Positions 8,464 through 17,800 are shown, counted from the stretch's first letter. The stretch is DNA of 64,000 bases from Pseudomonas sp. GD03944 (GCF_029839275.1 NZ_JAOCAH010000001.1:620001-684000); one strand, 5' to 3'. Notes: a model not told the origin generated them from the sequence alone. Program-made: numbers and translations.

Positions 8464-9582
8464 ATGAAGAAGAAGTTGATTGCGATTGCTGTTGGTTCTG
8501 CACTGGCGGTACCGGCTGTCGCACTGGCTGATGTAACCGTATATGGCCGTGCACACGTTTCCGTGGATTTCCTCGATGACGGCGCCAAGTACTCCGAAAC
8601 CAACCTGTCGAGCAACTCCTCCCGTCTGGGCTTCAAAGGCAGCCATGACATCAACCCGGATCTGAAAGCCTTCTTCCAGATCGAGCAGCAGATCAACTTC
8701 ACCACCGGCGCGTCGAACGGCGGTACCGACTTCTCCACCCGCGACACCTTCGTCGGCCTGGGCAGCAACTTCGGCTCCCTGCAGATCGGTCGCTTCGACA
8801 GCCCGTTCAAGGTAGCCCGCGGTCCGTTCAACCTGTTCGGCGACCAGGTCGGCGACATGAACAACCTGGCTCGCGTCACCGCCAGCCGCCTGGACGAGCG
8901 CTACGACAACACCATCCAGTACACCACCCCGGACTTCAACGGCTTCAACGCCAAGATCGCCTACTCGATGTACCAGGGCCAGTCGGTCAACATCAACGCT
9001 GCCGGCAACAACGAAGACAGCGACGCCTTCAGCCTGTCGTTGAACTACGCCGGTGGCCCGCTGGAAGCCTCCCTGGCCTACGAGCAAGTGGAAGACGACA
9101 CCCTGCGTTCGACCACCGTCGGCACCAACCGCGGCGAAGCAGACTCCTACCGCGCCGCCGCTGCCTACAAGCTCACCGATTCCTTCAAGCTGGTCGGTTT
9201 CTACCAGACCACCGACTTCAGCGGCATCAGCGGTACCACCAGCGCCCAGCGTGACGCCGGTACCTTCGACGTCTACGGCATCGGTGGCGAGCTGGCGATT
9301 GCCCAGAACACCGCACTGAAAGCCACCTACATGACCCATGACAGCGACGCCGACAACGCCGACGCCGACATGTGGGTAGTCGGTATCGAGCACAAGCTGG
9401 ACAAGGCCGTTCGCGTCTACGCCAACTACGCGGTAGTCGACAACGACGACAACGTTGCCTACACCCCGTGGAGCCAGTCCCGTACCGCCAACCCGACCAA
9501 CCAGTCGATCGTCAACGGCGTGAACGAAGCGCTGGGCGAGAAGGCTTCGGGCTTCACCGTAGGTCTGCGCTACGACTTCTGA
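8464..9582 (+). CDS. outer-membrane general porin
   Basis: A 372-residue trimeric-type Gram-negative porin (OmpC/Porin_4 family) for diffusion of small solutes. A 22-residue signal peptide (cleavage after ALA, before DVTVYG) leads into alternating beta-strands, with the FSTRDTFVGL and GRFDSP motifs at strand/loop L3. The chain ends in ...LRYDF, the C-terminal Phe needed for BAM recognition. A strong ribosome site AAGGAG lies 8 bases before the ATG. Codon use is highly biased towards preferred codons, suggesting strong expression. Solute specificity cannot be read. Confidence 0.93.
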   Translation: MKKKLIAIAVGSALAVPAVALADVTVYGRAHVSVDFLDDGAKYSETNLSSNSSRLGFKGSHDINPDLKAFFQIEQQINFTTGASNGGTDFSTRDTFVGLGSNFGSLQIGRFDSPFKVARGPFNLFGDQVGDMNNLARVTASRLDERYDNTIQYTTPDFNGFNAKIAYSMYQGQSVNINAAGNNEDSDAFSLSLNYAGGPLEASLAYEQVEDDTLRSTTVGTNRGEADSYRAAAAYKLTDSFKLVGFYQTTDFSGISGTTSAQRDAGTFDVYGIGGELAIAQNTALKATYMTHDSDADNADADMWVVGIEHKLDKAVRVYANYAVVDNDDNVAYTPWSQSRTANPTNQSIVNGVNEALGEKASGFTVGLRYDF

Positions 9583-9607
9583 TCCCTTTCGCGGACCAGA
9601 TAAAACA

Positions 9608-9640
9608 AAGCGGGCTGCTCCCTTCGGGACAGCCCGCTTT
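9608..9640 (+). terminator. Rho-independent terminator of the porin gene
   Basis: Perfect 11-bp stem AAAGCGGGCTG / CAGCCCGCTTT (9608-9618, 9630-9640). A-rich and T-rich ends make it usable in both directions. Confidence 0.9.
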
Positions 9641-9738
9641 GTCATTTAACTGACACTTACCCGTCTTATTCTTGTTTCCAGACTGTAATCGACCCCAGAC
9701 CGCCGGGTATCGGCGGGCCTTCGCACCTAGGAGTTTCC

Positions 9739-10434
9739 ATGCGCCGCTTGTTCGTAATCACCATGGCCTGTCTGATGGCCGCCTGTGCCCAGCAACCTCA
9801 AGTCCAACTGTATTCCGGCGCACCGTTGCCGCAGAGCCAGGTGCTGACGGTAGTGGTGCCCGGTGAGCTGGAAATTCGCAGCATCAACGGCCAGCCCTAC
9901 TCCGCCGCCAACGCCGCCTTCGGCCTGGACGACAAGCAACTGCTGCTGCAACCGGGCGCCTATCAGGTGCATGCCTTCTACAAGAACGGTTTCGACATCG
10001 CCGGTGGCATGAGCCATGAAGTGGTGCGCGGCCGCACCGCCATCTTCAACATCGAAGGCAAGGCCGGTGAGCTGTGGCGCCTGGACTTCGACCGTCCGAG
10101 CAACCTGGCCGAGGCCAAGAAGTTCGAAGACGACTTCCCGGCCTGGGCCGTGAACACCCGCACTGGCGAGCGCAAGGAAGCCCAGGCAGGCAACCGCAAC
10201 GTCTCGGCCTTCAGCGTGATGATGGGCTCCAGCGAAGTCGCCCCGCAGGCCACCAGCGTCGCCCCGCTGGGTGCGGCCCCGGCCGCTGCCGCTCAGCCCG
10301 TGGCCCTGAACCCGGCGCCGGCCCAGGCCTCTGCCCTGCCGCACAGCGACGCCACCCTGACCACCCTGCAACAGATGTGGAACCTGCTGACCCCGGAAAG
10401 CCGCAGCGCCTTCCTGAAGTGGGCCCAGCAGTAA
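9739..10434 (+). CDS. DUF2057 (YccT-like) lipoprotein
   Basis: A 231-residue protein with a lipoprotein signal (lipobox CLMAAC, lipidated Cys17) and a DUF2057 domain of about residues 30-150 (SINGQPY, LLLQPGAYQVHAFYKNGF). A low-complexity Ala/Pro-rich linker (residues 170-205) leads to a predicted C-terminal helix (LTTLQQMWNLLTPESRSAFLKWAQQ region). Members are exported proteins of unknown role. Single gene; an imperfect hairpin follows at 10455-10482. Confidence 0.85.
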   Translation: MRRLFVITMACLMAACAQQPQVQLYSGAPLPQSQVLTVVVPGELEIRSINGQPYSAANAAFGLDDKQLLLQPGAYQVHAFYKNGFDIAGGMSHEVVRGRTAIFNIEGKAGELWRLDFDRPSNLAEAKKFEDDFPAWAVNTRTGERKEAQAGNRNVSAFSVMMGSSEVAPQATSVAPLGAAPAAAAQPVALNPAPAQASALPHSDATLTTLQQMWNLLTPESRSAFLKWAQQ

Positions 10435-10454
10435 GCTGCCCCCCGGGCTGAACA

Positions 10455-10482
10455 GCGCTCCTGCACACCGCGGCAGGAGCGC
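10455..10482. other. hairpin between convergent genes
   Basis: Perfect 9-bp arms GCGCTCCTG / CAGGAGCGC (10455-10463 and 10474-10482), 20 bp after the lipoprotein stop. No T-run follows; probably a 3'-end stem for the convergent lipoprotein and AraC transcripts. Confidence 0.4.
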
Positions 10483-10654
10483 CTCCCGCCGGCCACACCG
10501 CTCCCCTTGCCGTACGCGCCAGCCTGCTGGCCCCTCCCCCGCGACACCCGCCGAACCCTTCGGCCATCATCCAAACAGCACGCGGCCATCTGCACAGCCA
10601 GGCCAATGACCTTGCCGGCATTCGACGTCTGTCGGGTTCTATGGCGCGGGTGCG

Positions 10655-11440
10655 CTACTCGGCGCCGCGCAGGCGCTTCGGCGTCAGGCCCAGGTAGCGG
10701 CGCATGGCCGTGGTCAGGGCGCTCTGGCTGGAGAAACCACACTCTTCGGCAATGCGAATCAGCGGGATGTTGCTCTCGCGCAGCAGGCGCGCGGCACGGT
10801 CGAGACGGGTCTTCAGCAGGTACTGGTGCGGCGTGAGGCCGACGCTGTCCTTGAATTGGGCGTGGAAGTGGCTCGGGCTCAGGCACACCACCTGCGCCAG
10901 CTCCGCCACGCTGATGCGCCGCGCCAGGTGCTCGACGATGTAGCCGTCGAGCCGCTCCAGGTTGAGCGGCCCCTGGGAGCGGTTGCGCTGCTCGCCGAAC
11001 AGCCGCAGGTGCAGAGCACGCAACAGCACGCTCCCCAGCGAACGCGCCAGCAGCGGGTCGCTGCCGTAGCGCTCCAGCTCGGCGCCGGCGTAGCTCAGCA
11101 GGTTCTGGAAGTCCGCGTCCAGCTGCGGGTAGCGTGGCATCTCGAACAGCCGGGTCAGCAGCGCCAGGTCTTCACCGGAGGCGTCCTGCTCATCCAGGTC
11201 GATGATCAGCATGCGGTTGTCGCCCATGCCGGCGAACTGGTGATCGGCATCGCCAGGCACCAGGCAGGCCCGCATCCGGCACACCTCGCCGCCGCGTCCG
11301 TTGACGTCGAACTCGGCGCGCCCGGCCAGCGACAACACCACTTGGTGGTGGTCGTGGGTATGCTCGTGAGCTTGATCGTCCAGGCGCATCAGACGGGCAT
11401 TGAACATGACGGATTTCAATTTTGCGGAAAAGGCTGGCAC
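10655..11440 (-). CDS. AraC-family transcriptional regulator with N-terminal cupin
   Basis: A 261-residue regulator. Residues 20-85 form a cupin-like sensor with several histidines (DDQAHEHTHDHHQVVLSLAG), suggesting metal-dependent ligand binding. Residues 165-258 form the two helix-turn-helix motifs of AraC proteins (ISVAELAQVVCLSPSHFHAQFK and IPLIRIAEECGFSSQSALTTAM). The listed start is a GTG at 11440; an ATG at 11407 is equally possible, since neither has a good ribosome site. It is divergent from the gene at 11587. Target unknown. Confidence 0.9.
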   Translation of the reverse strand: MPAFSAKLKSVMFNARLMRLDDQAHEHTHDHHQVVLSLAGRAEFDVNGRGGEVCRMRACLVPGDADHQFAGMGDNRMLIIDLDEQDASGEDLALLTRLFEMPRYPQLDADFQNLLSYAGAELERYGSDPLLARSLGSVLLRALHLRLFGEQRNRSQGPLNLERLDGYIVEHLARRISVAELAQVVCLSPSHFHAQFKDSVGLTPHQYLLKTRLDRAARLLRESNIPLIRIAEECGFSSQSALTTAMRRYLGLTPKRLRGAE

Positions 11441-11586
11441 TTTACCGCTTTAACCGGCAAAACAGCACCCTGCACGACAAGCGGGAGCCTTTGTCGGCAG
11501 GCTGCACATCCGGCAGGTCCAGGCGGCATCGAGCGCATAACCTGGCACGCGTTGTACCCGTACTCCGGCAGGCGAAGGAGCCGTCC

Positions 11587-12303
11587 ATGGAGCTCAACAT
11601 CACCCTGGTGTTCACGCTGGGGGTCACGATTCTCGGTCTCTGGGTGCTGTACCGTTCCCGACGCCGTCATCACCAGGCGATCAGCGCGCTGGAGAGCGCC
11701 ACCCTGAGCCTGAGCCTCGACCTGCTGCAGGCCCTGCAACGGCACCGCGGGCTGGGCGCCCAGCAGGACGCCTGGAGCTGCGAGCGGCGCGCCGAGCTGG
11801 CCGAACAGCTGAATCGCCTGTGGCAGGAGTGGCCCGCCGAGGCCCTGCACCTGCCGCCCCTGCAGCTCGACTGGCCGCTCCTGCTGCGCAAGCCGGCGGA
11901 CTTCTCGGCCCATTGCCGGTTGATCGACAACCTGATCGGCATCATCGAACAGCTGGAGGATCACCTGACCCAGGGCGGCCATCGCCGGCTGCGCGGATTC
12001 GGCCAGTCCTGCCGGGCCCTGGAAGACCTGGCGCGGCTGCGCGGCCTGGCCACCCGGGCCGCCAACTACGCCCACTGCCCGGTGGGCCTGAAGATGCAGA
12101 TCCGCTTTCTCTGCCAGCGCCTGCGCCAGCCCGGCACCAGCGAATCCCAGCTGGCGCTGATGGATCACCTGGAGCAGGCGCTGATCGACACCCCGCGCAT
12201 CACCCTCACGCCCCAGCACTGCTTCTCCCTGGTCACCCCCCTGATCGACAAACGCCTGCACGAGCTGCGGCATGTGCTGTCACAGGCTGTGAACAGCGAT
12301 TGA
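11587..12303 (+). CDS. membrane-anchored protein of unknown function
   Basis: I do not recognise this 238-residue protein with certainty. Residues 5-22 form one transmembrane helix (ELNITLVFTLGVTILGLWVL region). A basic stretch (RSRRRHH) follows, then a long all-helical, Leu/Arg-rich cytoplasmic part. The segments LLQALQRHRGLGAQ and LRGLATRAANY resemble the Q-x-ERG type motif of nitrate/nitrite-sensing (NIT) helical bundles; this is a weak, by-eye similarity. The ATG at 11587 has GAAGGAG upstream. It lies 53 bp before asrA in the same direction, so it may be cotranscribed with this protease. Confidence 0.7.
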   Translation: MELNITLVFTLGVTILGLWVLYRSRRRHHQAISALESATLSLSLDLLQALQRHRGLGAQQDAWSCERRAELAEQLNRLWQEWPAEALHLPPLQLDWPLLLRKPADFSAHCRLIDNLIGIIEQLEDHLTQGGHRRLRGFGQSCRALEDLARLRGLATRAANYAHCPVGLKMQIRFLCQRLRQPGTSESQLALMDHLEQALIDTPRITLTPQHCFSLVTPLIDKRLHELRHVLSQAVNSD

Positions 12304-12356
12304 AAAACCGCCAGCGCTGCCCCATCTAGCATTTAACGTGCAACGACAGGTGCCGC

Positions 12357-14756
12357 ATGAACGACCCACAGGACATCGAAATCGTCGTAGAACAGCCTGA
12401 CCAGGCCGCCACCGGCCACAGCCTCGTTCTCCCAGGCCAGCAACTGCCTGACAAACTCTATGTGATCCCGATTCACAACCGCCCCTTCTTCCCGGCCCAG
12501 GTGCTGCCGGTCATCGTCAACCAGGACCCCTGGGGCAAGACCCTGGAACGCGTGGGCAATACCGAGCACAAGTGCCTGGCGGTGTTCTACATGGACACCC
12601 CGCCCAGCGACGGCGCCGAGTTCGACCCCGACAGCCTGCCCGAGCACGGCACCCTGGTGCGCGTGCACCACGCCAGCGAAGAAGGCGGCAAATTGCAGTT
12701 CGTGGCCCAGGGCCTGACCCGCGTGCGCATCCGCGGCTGGCTGAGCCGCAAGCCGCCGTACCTGGCGGAGGTCGAGTACCCGAAAAGCCCCAGCGCGCCG
12801 GGTGACGAGGTCAAGGCCTACGGCATGGCGCTGATCAATGCGATCAAGGAGCTGCTGCCGCTCAACCCGCTGTACAGCGAAGAACTGAAGAACTACCTCA
12901 ACCGCTTCAGCCCCAACGATCCGTCGCCGCTGACCGACTTCGCCGCCGCCCTGACCAGCGCTCCGGGAACCGAGCTGCAGGAAGTGCTGGACACCGTGCC
13001 GATGCTCAAGCGCATGGAAAAGGTCCTGCCGCTGCTGCGCAAGGAGGTCGAGGTCGCCCGCCTGCAGAAGGAGCTGTCGGCCGAGGTCAACCGCAAGATC
13101 GGCAAGACCCAGCGTGAGTTCTTCCTCAAGGAACAGCTGAAGATCATTCAGCAGGAACTGGGCCTGAGCAAGGACGACCGCAGCGCCGATATCGAGCAGT
13201 TCGAGCAGCGCCTGGCGGGCAAGACCCTGTCGGACCAGGCGCGCAAACGCATCGACGAAGAGCTGAACAAGCTGTCGATCCTGGAGACCGGTTCGCCCGA
13301 ATACGCGGTCACCCGCAACTACCTGGACTGGGCCACGGCGCTGCCCTGGGGCGTGTTCGGCAAGGACAAGCTCGACCTGTCCCACGCCCGTCAGGTGCTG
13401 GACACCCACCACGCTGGCATGGACGACATCAAGGAGCGCATCACCGAGTTCCTTGCCGTGGGCGCCTTCAAAGGCGAGATTTCCGGCTCCATCGTGCTGC
13501 TGGTCGGCCCACCCGGTGTGGGCAAGACCAGCATCGGCAAGTCCATCGCCGAATCCCTCGGCCGGCCCTTCTACCGTTTCAGCGTCGGCGGCATGCGCGA
13601 CGAAGCGGAAATCAAGGGCCACCGCCGCACCTACATCGGCGCCCTGCCTGGCAAGCTGGTGCAGGCGCTGAAAGAGGTCGAGGTGATGAACCCGGTGATC
13701 ATGCTCGACGAGATCGACAAGCTCGGCGCCAGCTACCAGGGCGACCCGGCCTCGGCGCTGCTGGAAACCCTCGACCCGGAGCAGAACGTCGAATTCCTCG
13801 ACCACTACCTGGACCTGCGCCTGGACCTGTCCAAGGTGCTGTTCATCTGCACCGCCAACACCCTGGACTCGATTCCCGGCCCGCTGCTCGACCGTATGGA
13901 AGTGATTCGCCTGTCCGGCTACATCAGCGAGGAAAAGCTGGCCATCGCCAAGCGCCACCTGTGGCCCAAGCAGTTGGAAAAGGCCGGCGTGCCGAAGAAG
14001 CGCCTGAGCATCAGCGACGCCGCCCTGCGCGGGCTGATCGAAGGTTACGCCCGGGAAGCCGGCGTGCGGCAGCTGGAAAAACAGCTGGGCAAACTGGTGC
14101 GCAAGGCGGTGGTTAAGCTGCTCGACGACCCGGACAGCGTGGTCAAGATCGGGCCCAAGGACCTGGAAGGCTACCTGGGCATGCCGGTGTTCCGCAGCGA
14201 GCAGGTACTGTCCGGGGTCGGCGTCATCACCGGCCTGGCCTGGACCAGCATGGGCGGCGCCACCCTGCCGATCGAAGCCACGCGCATCCACACGCTGAAC
14301 CGGGGCTTCAAGCTCACCGGGCAACTGGGTGAGGTAATGAAGGAGTCGGCGGAAATCGCCTACAGCTACATCAGCTCGCACCTGAAGCAGTTCGGTGGCG
14401 ACACCGCCTTCTTCGACCAGGCCTTCGTCCACCTGCACGTCCCCGAGGGCGCCACGCCCAAGGACGGCCCCAGCGCCGGTGTCACCATGGCCAGCGCGCT
14501 GCTGTCCCTGGCACGCAACCAGGCGCCGAAGAAAGGCGTGGCCATGACCGGCGAACTGACCCTCACCGGGCAGGTCCTGCCGATTGGCGGGGTGCGCGAG
14601 AAGGTGATCGCGGCGCGCCGGCAGAAGATCTTCGAACTGATCCTCCCGGAAGCCAACCGCGGCTCGTACGAGGAACTGCCGGACTACCTGAAGGAAGGCC
14701 TGACCGTGCATTTCGCCAAGCGCTACAGCGACGTGGCCAAGGTATTGTTTGGCTGA
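12357..14756 (+). CDS. asrA: Lon-like ATP-dependent protease AsrA
   Basis: A 799-residue Lon-family protease, cytoplasmic hexamer expected. Domains in order: Lon N-terminal substrate domain (about 30-230), helical linker, AAA+ domain (Walker A GPPGVGKTS near residue 382, Walker B VIMLDEIDK) and the serine protease domain. The Ser706 (KDGPSAG) and Lys749 (GGVREK) dyad keeps the 43-residue spacing of E. coli Lon 679/722. It is the second, non-housekeeping Lon of pseudomonads (PA0779 position), which in P. aeruginosa was described as an aminoglycoside-induced heat-shock response regulator. A hairpin without T-run follows at 14764-14790. Confidence 0.93.
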   Translation: MNDPQDIEIVVEQPDQAATGHSLVLPGQQLPDKLYVIPIHNRPFFPAQVLPVIVNQDPWGKTLERVGNTEHKCLAVFYMDTPPSDGAEFDPDSLPEHGTLVRVHHASEEGGKLQFVAQGLTRVRIRGWLSRKPPYLAEVEYPKSPSAPGDEVKAYGMALINAIKELLPLNPLYSEELKNYLNRFSPNDPSPLTDFAAALTSAPGTELQEVLDTVPMLKRMEKVLPLLRKEVEVARLQKELSAEVNRKIGKTQREFFLKEQLKIIQQELGLSKDDRSADIEQFEQRLAGKTLSDQARKRIDEELNKLSILETGSPEYAVTRNYLDWATALPWGVFGKDKLDLSHARQVLDTHHAGMDDIKERITEFLAVGAFKGEISGSIVLLVGPPGVGKTSIGKSIAESLGRPFYRFSVGGMRDEAEIKGHRRTYIGALPGKLVQALKEVEVMNPVIMLDEIDKLGASYQGDPASALLETLDPEQNVEFLDHYLDLRLDLSKVLFICTANTLDSIPGPLLDRMEVIRLSGYISEEKLAIAKRHLWPKQLEKAGVPKKRLSISDAALRGLIEGYAREAGVRQLEKQLGKLVRKAVVKLLDDPDSVVKIGPKDLEGYLGMPVFRSEQVLSGVGVITGLAWTSMGGATLPIEATRIHTLNRGFKLTGQLGEVMKESAEIAYSYISSHLKQFGGDTAFFDQAFVHLHVPEGATPKDGPSAGVTMASALLSLARNQAPKKGVAMTGELTLTGQVLPIGGVREKVIAARRQKIFELILPEANRGSYEELPDYLKEGLTVHFAKRYSDVAKVLFG

Positions 14757-14763
14757 CGGTCAC

Positions 14764-14790
14764 CCTGGGTGTCGGCATACGGCACCCAGG
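14764..14790 (+). terminator. possible weak terminator after asrA
   Basis: 8-bp arms CCTGGGTG (14764-14771) and CACCCAGG (14783-14790), starting 7 bp past the asrA stop. It is followed only by TTAAG, so intrinsic termination is uncertain. Confidence 0.45.
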
Positions 14791-14810
14791 TTAAGCCCCC
14801 CCTACCGACG

Positions 14811-15456
14811 CACAGCGCAATCCCTCACGCAAAGCCCAAACCCGTAGGAGCGGACTTGTCCGCGAGCTTTCCCATTCGACCTGCTGATCATCCTATGCCA
14901 CAGGCCGCCGAGCTCGCGGCCAAGGCCGCTCCTACAGAGGCGTGTCGTCCCGTAGGGTGGATCACGCTCCATCGATCCACCGCAGCGCCGCCATGGTGGA
15001 TGTAAACAGCGACATCCACCCTACAGCACAGCGCAATCCCTCACGCGGAGCCCAAACCCCGTAGGAGCGGACTTGTCCGCGAGCTTTTCCATTCGACCTG
15101 CAGATCACCCTATGGCGCAGGCCGCCGAGCTCGCGGCCAAGGCCGCTCCTACAGAGCCGTGTCGTCCCGTCGGGTGGTTCACGCTCCATCGATCCACCGC
15201 AGCGCCGCCATGGTGGATGTAAACAGCGACATCCACCCTACAGCACAGCGCAATCCCTCACGCGGAGCCCAAACCCCGTAGGAGCGGACTTGTCCGCGAG
15301 CTTTTCCATTCGACCTGCAGATCATCCTATGGCACAGGCCGCCGAGCTCGCGGCCAAGGCCGCTCCTACAGAGCCGTGTCGTCCCGGTGGATCGCGCTTC
15401 ATCGATCCACCGCAGCGCCGCCATGGTGGATGTAAACAGCGACATCCACCCTACGC
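14811..15456. repeat. three tandem copies of a ~216-bp compound inverted-repeat unit
   Basis: Units begin at 14811, 15027 and 15244 (each starting CACAGCGCAATCCCTCACGC), a period of 216-217 bp. Each unit holds two nested inverted repeats: element A, GTAGGAGCGG ... CCGCTCCTAC (first copy 14844-14935), and element B, GTAGGGTGGAT ... ATCCACCCTAC (first copy 14952-15024; outer arms shortened in the third copy, at about 15390). Copies 2 and 3 are nearly identical, copy 1 slightly diverged. The sequence resembles extragenic palindromes of Pseudomonas. No gene is supported in 14757-15563; short open frames in it are an effect of the repeats. Confidence 0.92.
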
Positions 15457-15563
15457 GCACGGCGCATCCGGGCGTTGATTCGCTGCAATTAAAACGCGCG
15501 GGTTATCCTGACGGGCGTCAGGCGCTATGCTGGCAGGCCTTTGGCCAATCACCGGAGCCCTCG

Positions 15564-15956
15564 ATGATCAATGCGCCCCGCTCGCTGCTGTTGCTCGGCA
15601 GCGCCCTGCTGACCGCCTGTGCTCACCAGGGCGGTACCCTCACCGTGCAGAAACAGAGCCAGTGCCCCCTGAGCCTGAGCCCGGGCCAACAACTGGTGCT
15701 GACCCTGCCCAGCAACCCCACCACCGGCTTCCGCTGGACCGTGCGCGACGATGCCGGCGCCCTGTTGGAAAGCCTGGGTCCGGAGGTCTACAGCAATTCG
15801 GAAGACGCCGGCCTGGTCGGCAGCGCCGGCCAGTCGACCTGGCGTTTCCAGGCCAAGCAGCCTGGCGAAGGCCACCTGCTGCTGACCTACCAGCGCCCCT
15901 GGGAGCCGGAAGTGGCGCCCGAGCAGACCTTCGACTGCGCCATCCGCGTGCGCTGA
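15564..15956 (+). CDS. icp: chagasin-family inhibitor of cysteine peptidases (lipoprotein)
   Basis: A 130-residue lipoprotein (lipobox LLTAC, lipidated Cys17) with the chagasin/ICP fold. The three inhibitory loops are recognisable: NPTTGF near residue 52, the Gly-rich loop GSAGQSTWRF near residue 90, and RPW near residue 112. The family blocks papain-like cysteine proteases by inserting these loops into the active site. The start at 15564 follows CCGGAG and gives a proper lipoprotein signal. It sits next to asrA as PA0778 does next to PA0779; the intervening repeat array separates their transcripts. Confidence 0.9.
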   Translation: MINAPRSLLLLGSALLTACAHQGGTLTVQKQSQCPLSLSPGQQLVLTLPSNPTTGFRWTVRDDAGALLESLGPEVYSNSEDAGLVGSAGQSTWRFQAKQPGEGHLLLTYQRPWEPEVAPEQTFDCAIRVR

Positions 15957-15962
15957 AGCTGT

Positions 15963-17663
15963 CTAGGCCTGCTTAACCGGCTTGCCGGACAGCTCGCTGC
16001 GGTACAGACACAGGCGGTTGCGGCCGCTGCGTTTGGCCTCGTACAGCGCGCTGTCGGCGGCGCTCAGCAGCTGTTCGGCGGTGTCGCCGTCTCGCGGGTA
16101 CAGCGACATACCCAGCGAGATGTTGATCGCCCCCAGGGCCTGGCCGCCGTAATGCACCTGCAGCGCCGCCACCGCTTCACGCAGCGCCTCGCACCGTTCG
16201 ATCGCCGCCTCCTGGCTGATCTCCGGCATGACCAGGGCGAACTCCTCGCCGCCGTAACGACAGGCCAGGTCGCTGGCCCGCACTTGGCGCTTCATCTCCA
16301 GGGCCAGGTGGCGCAGCACCAGATCCCCCGCCTCGTGACCGAAGCTGTCGTTGAAGCGTTTGAAATGGTCGGCGTCCAGCAGGACCACCACCACGTTGGT
16401 GCGATTGCGTGAGGCGCGCAGCAGTTCGCGACGCAGGCTTTCGTCGAGGAAACGCCGGTTGTACAGGCCGGTCAGGGCATCGATCACCGACTGCTTGCGC
16501 AGGTTGTCGCGCAGGGTCAGGTTGGCCACCGCCAGCGACACTTGCTCGGCGAGGGTTTCCGCCAGTTCCTGGTCGATCGAGCCATCGCCCCTCAGCGTCA
16601 ATACCCCGAGCGGTTCACCCTGGGCCATCAGCGGCACACAGAGGTAACCGCTCTCCAGCAACGGGCTGTTGCGCAGGTGCGGACAGGGCAGGTCCTTGTC
16701 CGCGTCGTGCACGGCATGGGTATGCCCGCGGCGCAGCGCCCAGCACTGGTCCGGCTCGAACAGCGTGAGGCCCTCCGGCCATTCGCCCCAGTGCGCGACG
16801 TCTTCCAGAACATCATGGGATGGGTGGTAGAGGAACATGCAGCCGGCGTTGTTGGGGAACAACTGCTGGGCGAAACGCCCGATGATCATGAAGCACTCGT
16901 CGAAGTTGTTGACCGAGTGCAGCGCACCCGCCATGCGGCTGAGCAGGGAAATCTCGTGGTTGCGCAGCTCGACCTGCTGCTTGCCGCCGGCGAGCTCCTC
17001 GCTGAGATGCTCCAGCTTGCGCCGACTCGCGCGCCCCTCGCGCAGTACGCTGAAGGTGAAGTGGAACAACAGCGCAATCACCAGCAGGTTCAGCAGGGCC
17101 ACGCCGATCAGGATCACCCGACCGACCCGTTCACGCTGGGCGATCTCCTGCTCCAGCACCAGCAGGCGCGCATTCATGTCTTGCTGCAGGGCCTCGATCC
17201 GGCCACGGATGTCGTCCATCAGCATCTTGCCGCGCCCGCTGCTGATGCGCTCGCTGGTGGCGATCAGGCCTTCGGTGCGGCGGCTCTCCACCGAGGCGGT
17301 GAAGTACACGCGCTGCTCCTCGATCACCGGCCGCAGGGCGACCAGCCGCTCGTGCAATTCGGGGGTTTTGGCCAGGTCGACGTCGAGCGTCTTGTAGAGG
17401 CGATCCACGGTCTCGTACCCCTGGTACAGGGGCGCCAGGAAGTCTTCGCGACCGGTGATGACGAAGCCCCGCTGGCCGGTCTCGCCGTCCTTGAGCGCCG
17501 ACAGCATCAGCTGCAATTGCCGGCTCTGCTGCTCCTGGGCATCGTGCCCGACCCAGGCCGAGGCGGCCCATCGGGCGTTGAGCATGGGCACCAGCATGTT
17601 CACCACCAGCATGACGATGGCGATGACGAAACCGATTTTCAGCCCTCTGGCGGCTTTGATCAT
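15963..17663 (-). CDS. membrane diguanylate cyclase (CHASE3-GAF-GGDEF)
   Basis: A 566-residue inner-membrane signalling enzyme that should make c-di-GMP from two GTP. Order: transmembrane helix 1 (8-28), periplasmic CHASE3-type helical sensor (about 35-180, with the GQRGFVITG motif), helix 2 (about 182-205), coiled linker, GAF domain (about 245-385), and GGDEF domain (395-560). The catalytic signature is intact as GGEEF at 471-475. An inhibitory RxxD site (RASD, 462-465) precedes it by exactly five residues, so product inhibition is expected. Convergent with icp and divergent from the YhhN gene; the input signal is unknown. Confidence 0.92.
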   Translation of the reverse strand: MIKAARGLKIGFVIAIVMLVVNMLVPMLNARWAASAWVGHDAQEQQSRQLQLMLSALKDGETGQRGFVITGREDFLAPLYQGYETVDRLYKTLDVDLAKTPELHERLVALRPVIEEQRVYFTASVESRRTEGLIATSERISSGRGKMLMDDIRGRIEALQQDMNARLLVLEQEIAQRERVGRVILIGVALLNLLVIALLFHFTFSVLREGRASRRKLEHLSEELAGGKQQVELRNHEISLLSRMAGALHSVNNFDECFMIIGRFAQQLFPNNAGCMFLYHPSHDVLEDVAHWGEWPEGLTLFEPDQCWALRRGHTHAVHDADKDLPCPHLRNSPLLESGYLCVPLMAQGEPLGVLTLRGDGSIDQELAETLAEQVSLAVANLTLRDNLRKQSVIDALTGLYNRRFLDESLRRELLRASRNRTNVVVVLLDADHFKRFNDSFGHEAGDLVLRHLALEMKRQVRASDLACRYGGEEFALVMPEISQEAAIERCEALREAVAALQVHYGGQALGAINISLGMSLYPRDGDTAEQLLSAADSALYEAKRSGRNRLCLYRSELSGKPVKQA

Positions 17664-17800
17664 GGAGGTACGCTTCCTTGGTCGACTCGGCGCACGCGGA
17701 TCGGCGGCGCGAAATGCTCCTGCCCCTGGCGTTTGCTGCCTGGGCTGAATAGCAGGTATCGCCCATAGTGCCAGATAAATCCAGTCGGACGAGGTGACGG

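Noticed and set aside
12333..14711. 792-codon open frame antisense to asrA
   Set aside because: It mirrors the codon phase of asrA; its His/Gln/Val/Ala-rich composition is what GC-biased codons give on the other strand. No ribosome site and no recognisable domain. The same applies to 4592-6412, 42267-44276 and 26144-27991.
14811..15456. CRISPR array
   Set aside because: Repeat units are long, nearly identical and contiguous, without unique spacers, and no cas genes are nearby.
14769..15478. Short open frames in the tandem repeat array
   Set aside because: They repeat with the 216-bp unit and consist of repeat sequence in translation; no ribosome sites.
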